Shown here: piece by piece, positions 1 to 6,874 of the stretch | Numbering within the stretch: the first letter of the stretch is position 1 | How the letters are laid out: each line of letters opens with the position of its first letter | NCBI GenBank assembly: GCA_026398575.1 | Contig: JAPLSP010000763.1 | Location: 1 to 15,716 of the forward strand | Length of the DNA: 15,716 nucleotides | Source: Candidatus Sumerlaeota bacterium | GTDB taxonomy: Bacteria > Sumerlaeota > Sumerlaeia > JADFCT01 | Direction: 5' to 3' | Translations under genes and position numbers: made by a program | Notes under the pieces: model-generated | Told to the model about the DNA's origin: nothing | Databases searched by the model: none | Seen by the model: the letters and a program-made list of their open reading frames with translations, nothing else

Positions 1-26
1 GACAGACGCCACACAAAATTGCGATG

Positions 27-41
27 AACCCTGAAGGGGTT
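27..41. repeat. Short interspersed-repeat fragment with a small hairpin
   Basis: The 15 bases here begin AACCCTGAA and match 13 of 15 bases with positions 1404-1418 on the other side of the 390-residue gene. They can fold as a five-pair stem (AACCC with GGGTT, one G left in the loop). The shared motif suggests that members of one interspersed repeat family lie on both sides of that gene. The rest of 1-80 shows no gene that I can support. Confidence 0.4.
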
Positions 42-80
42 CCACAAACGGCTATAATGGATCAATTTTCAACGGTCTGA

Positions 81-131
81 AAGGGCGAAAGAAGCAATCC
101 GTTGTCTTTCCTCAATGTTGCTTGCGCCCTT
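81..131 (-). terminator. Hairpin just past the last gene of the operon, possible terminator
   Basis: Bases 81-87 (AAGGGCG) pair with 125-131, and after a small internal loop 92-97 (AAGCAA) pair with 118-123. This gives 13 pairs around a 20-base loop. On the minus strand the stem begins 8 bases after the stop codon at 140-142, which is where a terminator for the operon would sit. The stem is followed by TCAGACC and not by a run of T, so intrinsic termination would be weak. A processing or mRNA-stabilising 3' hairpin is as likely. Confidence 0.4.
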
Positions 132-139
132 ACAGAGCA

Positions 140-1312
140 TTAGCGCTGATAGATCGGCAGATAATGGTAGTGGATGGAGAGGCTTAGCAGCGCCAGCGAG
201 GTGACATAGACTGTGCCGCCTTCCTTGTCTTTTTTTCCGGGTCGCCAGGAGCCGTCTTGTTCCTGAAGTTTGAGCAGGACGTCGCGCACCGTTTTGCGCG
301 CCAGCTCGGCGTATTTGCCGCCGGCCTGGTGCATGCCCTGGGAGTAGTAATAGATGCCGTAGAAGAAATAATCTTCGCTGTTCATGTCCGGCAATTTATA
401 GTCGAGGAAATGATTGGCTGAGCCTTTGACTTCTTTCGTATCGTACAGGCCGCAAATCTGAAGCGCCAGCAGACCGCCCGCCCCCGAACCGAAGCGCATG
501 TGATTTTCGCCCGGCGTATAGCTGAAGAAGCCGACGGGTTCCTGTTCGTCCGCGCTGCCCGCCGGCTTGGGACTTTTGCTGTCGCGCTTGGTCTCGCCGC
601 GAGTGTGATAGCAGCGCTTGACGTAGTCCACGGCCTTGTCAATGGCTTCCTTCGGGACTTCCATGCCGGCGTTTTTGGCCGCCTTGAGCGCGATCAGCTG
701 CCAGGAAGTGACCGACAAATCGCTATCATCCGAATTCGGCTCGTATCGCCAGCCGCCTTCGTGTTCGCGGCTTTTTTTGCGCGTGGCCTGCGCGCGCAGG
801 ATCAGCTCGATGCCTTTTTTCAGGCGTTCGCGGATGGTGCGGTCCTGCTGCTCATCCACGCCCATTCCCAAAACTTCGGACAACATCAAACAGACAATGC
901 CGTGTCCATACATCCTCGCGCCGTCCTGGCTGCCGAAGTAACCGTCGGCTCTCTGGCTCTCCGGTTTCAGAACAAACGCGATTGCCTTGCGCAGCGCGGC
1001 GCCTTCTTTGGTCTGATCGCTGGGTTTGTGTCCGACCGAGCACAGCCCCATGATGGCCAGGGAGGTCATCGTGATTCGGAACTGTTTTTTTTCAACGATG
1101 GCGCCGTCGTCGGTCTGCTGCGTCAGCAGATACGCGACCGACCGCTTGGCCGCGGCGTCAACCTGTTTCCAATCCTCATCGCTGCCGGCGGGTTGCGCGC
1201 CGGCGCTCAAGGCCAGCGCCAGCGCCGCCGCCAATCCGAGCGCCATTACTCCCCGGCCGGCAAGCCCCCGTGGCGCTTTCATTCGTAGTTTCGATGACGT
1301 ATCAATCGCCAT
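140..1312 (-). CDS. Exported alpha/alpha-toroid protein, prenyltransferase/squalene-cyclase repeat type
   Basis: The 390-residue product has a basic N-terminus, a hydrophobic stretch at about 21-38 and a likely signal peptidase site near Ala-Gly-Ala-Gln-Pro (37-41), so it is probably exported. The mature part has repeating units in which a Gly/Asp-rich turn precedes a hydrophobic helix: DDGAI (68-72), DGYFG (123-127), GGWRY (186-190) with DLSVTSWQ (198-205), GFFSY (261-265) and DGSW (353-356) with VTSLALLSL (370-378). This pattern is that of terpenoid-cyclase-like alpha/alpha barrels. The DxDD catalytic motif of squalene-hopene cyclases is not seen, so a binding or structural role is more likely than cyclisation. 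AAGG lies 5 bases before the chosen ATG; Met11 is an alternative start that would give a more compact signal peptide. The gene is downstream of the giant coiled-coil gene, separated by 667 bp of repeats, so co-transcription is uncertain. Confidence 0.8.
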   Translation of the reverse strand: MAIDTSSKLRMKAPRGLAGRGVMALGLAAALALALSAGAQPAGSDEDWKQVDAAAKRSVAYLLTQQTDDGAIVEKKQFRITMTSLAIMGLCSVGHKPSDQTKEGAALRKAIAFVLKPESQRADGYFGSQDGARMYGHGIVCLMLSEVLGMGVDEQQDRTIRERLKKGIELILRAQATRKKSREHEGGWRYEPNSDDSDLSVTSWQLIALKAAKNAGMEVPKEAIDKAVDYVKRCYHTRGETKRDSKSPKPAGSADEQEPVGFFSYTPGENHMRFGSGAGGLLALQICGLYDTKEVKGSANHFLDYKLPDMNSEDYFFYGIYYYSQGMHQAGGKYAELARKTVRDVLLKLQEQDGSWRPGKKDKEGGTVYVTSLALLSLSIHYHYLPIYQR

Positions 1313-1333
1313 TTGACCTTAAGGAAACCGCGC

Positions 1334-1382
1334 CAACTCCGGAGGAGTTGAACTTGAATAGCCCCCGGTGGCAACCGGCGGG
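1334..1382. repeat. Pair of adjacent small hairpins
   Basis: CAACTCC (1334-1340) pairs with GGAGTTG (1344-1350) around a GGA loop. Next, CCGGT (1365-1369) pairs with ACCGG (1374-1378) around GGCA, and CCC (1362-1364) can extend that stem with GGG (1380-1382) by bulging C1379. They lie 22 bases upstream of the start codon of the exported toroid gene, so they would be in its mRNA leader if transcription comes from further upstream. They look like the edge of an interspersed repeat. Confidence 0.6.
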
Positions 1383-1420
1383 AAGCAGCGCAAATTTTTC
1401 ATCAACCCTGAAAGGATTAA

Positions 1421-1530
1421 GCCATTATTCCACGCCGAACGACAACATGTTGTCGTTCCTTGCCATCCGTGTTATGCCATTATTCCACGCCGAACGACAA
1501 CATGTTGTCGTTCCTTGCCATCCGTGTTAT
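1421..1530. repeat. Exact 55-bp tandem duplication, each copy with a 22-bp perfect palindrome
   Basis: Positions 1421-1475 and 1476-1530 are identical at all 55 bases. Each copy carries a perfect palindrome, at 1437-1458 and 1492-1513, with half-site GAACGACAACA. The absence of any difference suggests a recent duplication by slippage or unequal recombination, or ongoing copy-number change. The palindrome could be a protein-binding dyad or could extrude as a cruciform. I see no gene reading through it. Confidence 0.9.
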
Positions 1531-1583
1531 CCGAGAAATCCGTGGTTGAAAACTAAACACGAATTTCCCGGATAACGCGGATG
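1519..1583. repeat. Imperfect long hairpin, interspersed-repeat module
   Basis: The bases 1519-1540 pair with 1562-1583 in 19 of 22 positions, one of the differences being a G-U pair in RNA. The loop can close further because CGTG (1541-1544) pairs with CACG (1558-1561). The left arm overlaps the end of the second 55-bp repeat copy, so the same ATCCGTGTTAT end is present once more at 1465-1475 without the partner arm. This looks like one module of a repeat family placed next to others. Confidence 0.7.
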
Positions 1584-1587
1584 TCGC

Positions 1588-1917
1588 GCCGCGAAGCGGC
1601 ATCTGGAGTTTGGACATTTTTCCCCGAAGGGGAACTACAATCATAGCCGTGGGTGAAGCGAAGCGAACCCACGGTAGGGGCAAGCGAATCATCGGTCCCC
1701 GAAGGGGGCCAACGCCGTCGCAAGAGCAATCCTTCACTTAGCCGATTCGAAACGCGTGAGCGAAATGCAGCAGGCCGTTCGATCCGTGTTGGCTCCCTCC
1801 AGGGACCTCCTTTCGCACTCATCATTTCCGTGGGTTCGCTTCGCTTCACCCACGGCTATGATAGTTTCCCCCCTTCGGGGGATGCAAATGTCCAAACACC
1901 TGGCGCCGCAATGCGGC
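1588..1917. repeat. Large inverted element: two copies of a three-to-four-hairpin repeat facing each other
   Basis: The left copy (1588-1710) and right copy (about 1790-1917) are reverse complements. The core is perfect over 35 bp (1640-1674 against 1828-1862). Left-copy stems are 1588-1600 (GCCGC-GAA-GCGGC), 1620-1634 (CCCC-GAA-GGGG plus two A-T pairs), 1647-1674 (8 pairs, 12-base loop) and 1694-1710 (7 pairs including one G-T). Right-copy equivalents are 1905-1917, 1869-1881, 1828-1855 and about 1790-1806. Stems are kept while loops and one stem length differ between copies. On one strand the C/G-rich stems close with GAA loops and on the other with TTC(G), the stable UUCG type in RNA. The centre (about 1711-1789) is not obviously repeated and holds no gene. 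Confidence 0.85.
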
Positions 1918-1979
1918 ATATTTTTTCTAACGCAGTTTAAAATAATCCTAGACCTTTGTTGCGCTGCAATTTCACTTCA

Positions 1980-4900
1980 TCATTTTTGTTCCTTCGACTT
2001 TTCGGCGATCGCCTTGAAATAGGCGCCGACCATGCCGCGATATTCCTCGGACACCGAGTCTTCGCGCGCCTCGATCATGTCGCGCGTTTCACGCCCTCGC
2101 AACTTGCCCCACTCGGCTTTCTTGAGAGCCACCGCATCGGGCATTACCCCGGTACCGCGTTTGGACAAAATGTCAGTGATCCCGTTGGCGGATTTGTTCG
2201 CGTTCTGACTGGCCATCGCCATTGCAGCGCGCGCCTGGGCCATGGCTTGTTGTTCGCTTTGCAGGCCTTGTTTCAGCGACTGCTGCGCCGCGTTCTGCTG
2301 GGCGTTCTGGCCATTTTGCTGGGGATTTTGGCCGTTTTGCGCCTGCTGATTCGCAGGCTGGGGTTGCTGGCCAGGCTGCTGCTGACCCGGGTCCGCATTG
2401 GGTTGGGCGGCCTGATCGGCGGCCGGAGGCGCGCCATTGAGCTGATCGAGGGCGCGCGCCATCCATTGGGCCGCGGCGTTGACGGCGCTGTTGGCCATCG
2501 CCTGCGGGGTATCCGCCTGTTGCGCAGGCACGGGAGGCTGGTTCTGAGGCTGCTGCGCCGCGTCCTGCGCCGCCTGATCCTGCGCCTTGCTCAGGTTGGC
2601 CATTTGACTGGCCGCCGCGTCGCGTGCGTTCTCGACCGGCGCCTGCGCCTGCTTGGCCTGGTCGGCCTGTTTGGCCTGGGCCTGGGCGTCGTTGTTGGGC
2701 GGCTGGGCTTTATCCGCCTGCGCCATGGCCTGCTCGGCTTTGGTCAGTTCATTATTCGCCAGCTGCTGCGTGGCCTCGCCGCTTTTTTTCAGCGCTTCGG
2801 CGTCGGCGCGGCTCAGCTGCTCGGCTTCCTTGGCGGCCCGTTCCAGTCCGGCCGCAGCATCCTGGACCGGAGGTTTGAGGTCATTCTGCCGCGCGGCGTC
2901 GGCCTTGATCTGCTCGGCGTTCTGCCGGGCTTGATCGGCTTTGCGGCTTGCAGGTTGCTCGGCGATCTGCTGGAGATTCGCAGCGATGTCATCTTCCTGG
3001 CGGACGGTCTGCTGCAAGGCATTGATGGCGTCGGCCACGGCCTTGTCGGCGATCTCGCCCAGCTCTTCGCGCATGGGTTGATTGGTCTTCAGTTCCTTCT
3101 CCAACGCGGGTTTGAGTTCCTCGGGCGACTTGGCCGCCAGCTCGGCCAGCCGCTCGGCCTGCTTGTATTGATCGTTCATGGCCTGCTGGATGCCCAGCTG
3201 CTCTTCGGCCTTGCGCAGGGCCTGCCGCGTATCGTCGGCGTTACCCTTCTCGAGGTTTTCATAATGCTGCGCGATGGTCTTGAGCGCGTCATCCAGCTGT
3301 TTTTGCTGGTCCACGGCCTTGTCGAGCAGGTCTTTGCGCGCTTCCTTCTGCGCCTGCGCCTCGGGGCTGTCGGCCGCCTGGTTCAGCAGGTCTTTGGCTT
3401 TGGGAGGAGGCTGGCGCAGCATGGCCAGGGCGTCGTCGGCGTCGCGCGCCCGCTCGCGGCCATCTTTGGTGGCAAGGTCCTGAAGGTTGGCGTCGTGGCG
3501 GATGGCGTCGGTCGCCGTTTCGAGGCGGGTATTGACGTTTTCCTGTTTTTCCAGCGCCTGATGCGTCTCCTTGCGCGCGTCTTCCGGCTTGGCCTGCTCG
3601 GTTTGCTTGGCCGTTTCCTGGGTTTTTTCCATGGTCTCTTTGGCCATTTTCTCAATGGCCTTGAGTTGCTCGGCCAGCGAGGGCGACAAGCTGGCGATGA
3701 GCGCGCGCGCGTCTTGAAGGGTCTTGTCGGCCAGCGTCAGAACGCCTCCCACCGACTGGCCAAGGTTTGACAATTGCGGGGCGACCGACTGCGTGACCGT
3801 CTGGTCTTTATGGCGCTTGTCCAGTTCTTCGTGCGCAACCTTCATGTCGCGGCCGGACACAACATCCGACAACTCTTTCTTGACTTCTTTGGGCATGCCG
3901 GAGGGGTCCAGCTGCCCTTGACCGACCTTGATCTGAAGTTCCAGCTGGCGCCACTCGCCCGGCGTCCGCAACAGCGGGCTCTTGCGCGGGTCCTTCGACT
4001 GCTCTTTGTCCGCCATGACGCCCAATTGGCTTTTAGCGGAGACCCAGTCATGGCCGAGTTCCAGCGCGCGATAGGCTTTGGTCAATTCCTGAAGATTTTT
4101 GGTTGCCTTTTCCCTTTGCGCGGGATCGGCGCCGCTTTGCACGACGGCGCCCAGAGCGGCGGCGGCATTCGAATTGTCGGCGATGAACAGCGGATCGTGG
4201 ACACCCAGGGCTTCTTCCATCTGGGCGCGGTCCCGCAGCTGCGCCATCGCCGAACGGGAACGATTCTCAATGGCTTCGGCGGCCTTTTGCGAGCGCCGGG
4301 ATTCTTCCGCCAATTTGCGGGCTTCGCTTTCGCCGGCTTTGCGCAGGGCTTGAATCTTCTTCTCGCTGTCCATCAGGTCGTAGGCCGCGTTGCGGACCTG
4401 CTCGACGTCATCGGCGGTTCGCGCCAGCGAACGCGCGACATTTTCGGCGTTATTGATGGCGTTGCTTTCAATACTGTACCTTGTTTTCTTGAATGCGTCT
4501 TCCTGCGCGGCCAGGCTTTCCTGCAACTTGCGGCCTGCGTCGGCCAGCCAGCGGTCCGGTTTGGATTCCTCGAGCGATTTTTCCATCTCCAAGCGCGCGG
4601 TTTCCAAAGCTTCGCGGTATTTCTTGATTGATTTTTCCTGCCACTGCGGCATCAGGCCGGCCAGATGATTCAGCATGCCCTCGGTCAGCATCTGCTCGCG
4701 CGTTGCGGCTTCCTCCTGCCGGGCCAGCTGATCCCACGCCGGCGCCTGCTTCGCTCCGGCGGCCTGTGTCATCTGCTCCTGATTCTTGATCAGGCGCCGC
4801 AGGTCCTGCGCGATGCTGTCGGCCTCGGCGGCGGCCAGCCATTCGGTGTAGGCGTTTCGGGCGCGATTGGCCAGGTCATTCACGCCTCCCGACGCATCTG

Positions 4901-6845
4901 CGGCCACGCCCACCTGCTCCTTGATGCTGCCGCCGGGCTCCTCGGCGTTTCTGAGATAGATTTGCGCCTTGACCAGCGCTTCGCGCCGCAGGCGGCTGAG
5001 CAGCCGGCTCAGGAGCGACAGCTCCTGCGATTCTCGCCCGATCTCGGCGCGTTTGGCGGTTTCGAGCAGGGCTTTCCATGCGGCCTCGGCGGCATCGTCC
5101 ACGGCTTGCGCCCGGGCCTGGGCCGCCGCGACCGCCATCTTTCGCTTCGCCGCGTCGCCGGAGCCTTTGCCGGCCTCTTCGACGGCGGCCCGCGCCTGGT
5201 GAATCAGTTGCTCGGTCGAGCCGGCCAGCGTCTTCAGCGCCTCCATGAGCGTCCGTTTGCCGGCCATCTTTTCGATGCGGGCGGGATTGAAATTGGCCGA
5301 ACTGACCGTCATCTTGAGCGGCGGCGTTTCGCTGCGCGAGCCTTTCAGGTCAATGGCCACCAGCTTGGTCCATATCTGGTCGCCGGGCTTGGCCCGCAGC
5401 GAAAGCAGGTCCCAGAACTTCGAAATCTTGAGCTCGGCGCCGGGCGTTTCGGCCAGGATGGTTTCCTGCCATGGCCCGTTGTTGACGCGGGTCATTTGCG
5501 AAACTTTTTTCAGCGCCAGATCGTCCACGGCTTCGCCTTCGAGCGTCACGGTCTGATCGGCGGTGACCACAGTATTGGCCACCGGCTTTTGCAGGAGCAC
5601 CGAGGGCGTCAGATCGGGCAGCGCGGAAATCTTGTAAGAAGGACTGAATTTGTTTTCAAACTTGGTGTCTTTGGCCACCATATAAACCGTGTAGGAACCG
5701 GACACTTTCATGGGGATCGTCCCCTGCAAGTGGCTGGGATCAACGACGCTCAGCTTCACGGTTTCTTTTTTCATGTTCTCGCCCGCGGGCGCGTCTTTGC
5801 GGGCTTTGCCGGTCAGGAGCGTTTCGATGCGCAGCTCGGCTTCGCTGACGGGCTGGTCCACTTCGAGGACCAGATCGGCCGTGCTGCCTTCCAGCGCTTC
5901 CAGATCGCCGGCCGGTTCAGTCACTTCATGGGCTTTCAGGTTGGAGTATTCGGGGAAGCGATAGGTTTTATGGAAGGTCGCCACATGAGGCCGGCGGCGC
6001 GTCTGGATGGTGTAGCGGCGGCTGACGGCGTCGCCCGCCAGGACGCGGAAAGCCTGGCTGTCTTCATTGGCGGCGAAGATGGCCGTATAGCGCTGGCTGC
6101 CCTGGGGCGCCATGCGCGCCACGTTGGTTTTCGTTCCCTTGACAAAGGTCTCGAGGCGCACTTCCGAGGGTTCTTTCCCCGTCACTTCCACTTCGACGGT
6201 CAGGGGATCGCCGCGCGCGAACAGCTGATCGGGATTGAGCGGCTGAAGGACATTGATGCTGGTTCTGGATACGCGCTCCAGATTCGCCGTCGGGGCGAAG
6301 GCCCGCGCGATCAGCATTCCGAAGCGCAGCCCCGGCAGCGCCGCCAACAGGAGACAGACGGCGGCGGCGGCGCCGGCGATGATGATCCAGCGGCGGATCA
6401 TGGCGCCCGGGAGCAATTGAACGACTTTGAGAGATTGCACCCGCGAAGCCACGTCTCTTTGAATCACCGAGCGAAACTCTTCGGAATCCCAGACTTCGAG
6501 TTTGCGATCATCGCCCAGTTCCACGGCGGATAATATTTCCTCCCGCAGCTGGGCGTGCCGCTGCTCGAACATCGCGGCCAGTTCGCGCAGGTCCGGCTGA
6601 TGCATCAGCCATCGCAGGCAGGCCATCCAAAAGACGGCGAAGACCGCGATATAGGCGCAGAAACTCAAGCCCAGCCGCACGGCGTCGGAAAGGAGAAATA
6701 AAAAGTCCATGAACGCGACCACCGACATGGCGGCCAAGGCGGTGGCAATCACCGCGCACACTCCGCGCCACGCGATCAACCGCCGCCGCCGCCGGCCAAA
6801 CGCCTGCAGCGCCTTGAGGGTTACCGGATCCAGCCGAGTGTCCAT
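1980..6845 (-). CDS. Giant membrane-anchored coiled-coil protein, DUF4175-type
   Basis: The 1621-residue product starts with a basic segment (about 16-23) and three predicted membrane segments at roughly 28-52, 56-79 and 152-171. Residues about 195-515 look beta-rich, with a YRFPEYSNL motif (295-303) and an ALEGSTADLVLEVDQPV segment (317-333), which I associate with periplasmic Ig-like parts of DUF4175-like proteins. From about 540 to 1600 the chain is almost entirely Ala/Glu/Lys/Gln-rich helix, probably coiled coil. Residues 1472-1521 are a Gln/Asn/Pro low-complexity stretch, and the C-terminus ends with EEYRGMVGAYFKAIAE (1600-1615). GGAG lies 8 bases before the ATG. It follows the vWA/GATase-like gene by 29 bp and is probably co-transcribed. 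It could act as a tether or scaffold between membrane and periplasm; the family assignment is fairly sure, the role is inference. Confidence 0.8.
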   Translation of the reverse strand: MDTRLDPVTLKALQAFGRRRRRLIAWRGVCAVIATALAAMSVVAFMDFLFLLSDAVRLGLSFCAYIAVFAVFWMACLRWLMHQPDLRELAAMFEQRHAQLREEILSAVELGDDRKLEVWDSEEFRSVIQRDVASRVQSLKVVQLLPGAMIRRWIIIAGAAAAVCLLLAALPGLRFGMLIARAFAPTANLERVSRTSINVLQPLNPDQLFARGDPLTVEVEVTGKEPSEVRLETFVKGTKTNVARMAPQGSQRYTAIFAANEDSQAFRVLAGDAVSRRYTIQTRRRPHVATFHKTYRFPEYSNLKAHEVTEPAGDLEALEGSTADLVLEVDQPVSEAELRIETLLTGKARKDAPAGENMKKETVKLSVVDPSHLQGTIPMKVSGSYTVYMVAKDTKFENKFSPSYKISALPDLTPSVLLQKPVANTVVTADQTVTLEGEAVDDLALKKVSQMTRVNNGPWQETILAETPGAELKISKFWDLLSLRAKPGDQIWTKLVAIDLKGSRSETPPLKMTVSSANFNPARIEKMAGKRTLMEALKTLAGSTEQLIHQARAAVEEAGKGSGDAAKRKMAVAAAQARAQAVDDAAEAAWKALLETAKRAEIGRESQELSLLSRLLSRLRREALVKAQIYLRNAEEPGGSIKEQVGVAADASGGVNDLANRARNAYTEWLAAAEADSIAQDLRRLIKNQEQMTQAAGAKQAPAWDQLARQEEAATREQMLTEGMLNHLAGLMPQWQEKSIKKYREALETARLEMEKSLEESKPDRWLADAGRKLQESLAAQEDAFKKTRYSIESNAINNAENVARSLARTADDVEQVRNAAYDLMDSEKKIQALRKAGESEARKLAEESRRSQKAAEAIENRSRSAMAQLRDRAQMEEALGVHDPLFIADNSNAAAALGAVVQSGADPAQREKATKNLQELTKAYRALELGHDWVSAKSQLGVMADKEQSKDPRKSPLLRTPGEWRQLELQIKVGQGQLDPSGMPKEVKKELSDVVSGRDMKVAHEELDKRHKDQTVTQSVAPQLSNLGQSVGGVLTLADKTLQDARALIASLSPSLAEQLKAIEKMAKETMEKTQETAKQTEQAKPEDARKETHQALEKQENVNTRLETATDAIRHDANLQDLATKDGRERARDADDALAMLRQPPPKAKDLLNQAADSPEAQAQKEARKDLLDKAVDQQKQLDDALKTIAQHYENLEKGNADDTRQALRKAEEQLGIQQAMNDQYKQAERLAELAAKSPEELKPALEKELKTNQPMREELGEIADKAVADAINALQQTVRQEDDIAANLQQIAEQPASRKADQARQNAEQIKADAARQNDLKPPVQDAAAGLERAAKEAEQLSRADAEALKKSGEATQQLANNELTKAEQAMAQADKAQPPNNDAQAQAKQADQAKQAQAPVENARDAAASQMANLSKAQDQAAQDAAQQPQNQPPVPAQQADTPQAMANSAVNAAAQWMARALDQLNGAPPAADQAAQPNADPGQQQPGQQPQPANQQAQNGQNPQQNGQNAQQNAAQQSLKQGLQSEQQAMAQARAAMAMASQNANKSANGITDILSKRGTGVMPDAVALKKAEWGKLRGRETRDMIEAREDSVSEEYRGMVGAYFKAIAEKSKEQK
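2283..2432 (-). repeat. Q/N/P low-complexity tract inside the giant gene
   Basis: Codons 1472-1521 of the 1621-residue protein encode about 50 residues that are mostly Gln, Asn, Ala, Pro and Gly, with imperfect QQNGQN-like units. At DNA level this appears as repeated short blocks such as TTCTGCTGGGCG and TTTTGCTGGGG on the plus strand. The tract separates the long helical region from the conserved C-terminal end. It is likely disordered or able to self-associate. Confidence 0.75.
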
Positions 6846-6874
6846 AGGAGACGCTCCCTTGTTCGCGCGTCAAG

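Larger units (their letters stand above)
1313..1979. other. 667-bp non-coding gap filled with hairpin-forming repeats
   Basis: No open frame here looks like a protein: the short frames have skewed composition and mirror each other because the DNA is an inverted repeat. From left to right I see stems at 1334-1350 and 1362-1382, a 55-bp tandem duplication with an internal palindrome (1421-1530), an imperfect hairpin at 1519-1583, and a two-armed inverted element at 1588-1917. The remainder, 1918-1979, is A/T-rich and has no clear terminator for the giant gene ending at 1980. No transposase or integrase gene is present. The block separates the last gene from the rest of the operon and may end, weaken or process the transcript. 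Confidence 0.85.

Noticed and set aside
53..58. Perfect TATAAT on the plus strand
   Set aside because: No -35-like element at the right distance and it would read antisense into the toroid gene. Probably part of the interspersed repeat.
1421..1530. CRISPR array
   Set aside because: Only two copies in direct contact with no spacers; no cas genes in the window.
1553..1940. Two short frames starting MKRSEPT on opposite strands
   Set aside because: They mirror each other because the DNA is an inverted repeat. Their products are read-outs of hairpin DNA and not proteins.
1956..3770. 604-codon open frame on the plus strand
   Set aside because: It lies wholly antisense to the giant gene, starts outside it by chance, and its product is dominated by Leu/Gly/Arg runs typical of the complement of Ala/Gln/Lys-rich codons.
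4665..6533. 622-codon open frame on the plus strand
   Set aside because: Antisense to the same giant gene; no recognisable domain, no ribosome site, composition (Gly, Arg, His, Phe) reflects complement of a high-G+C coding frame.
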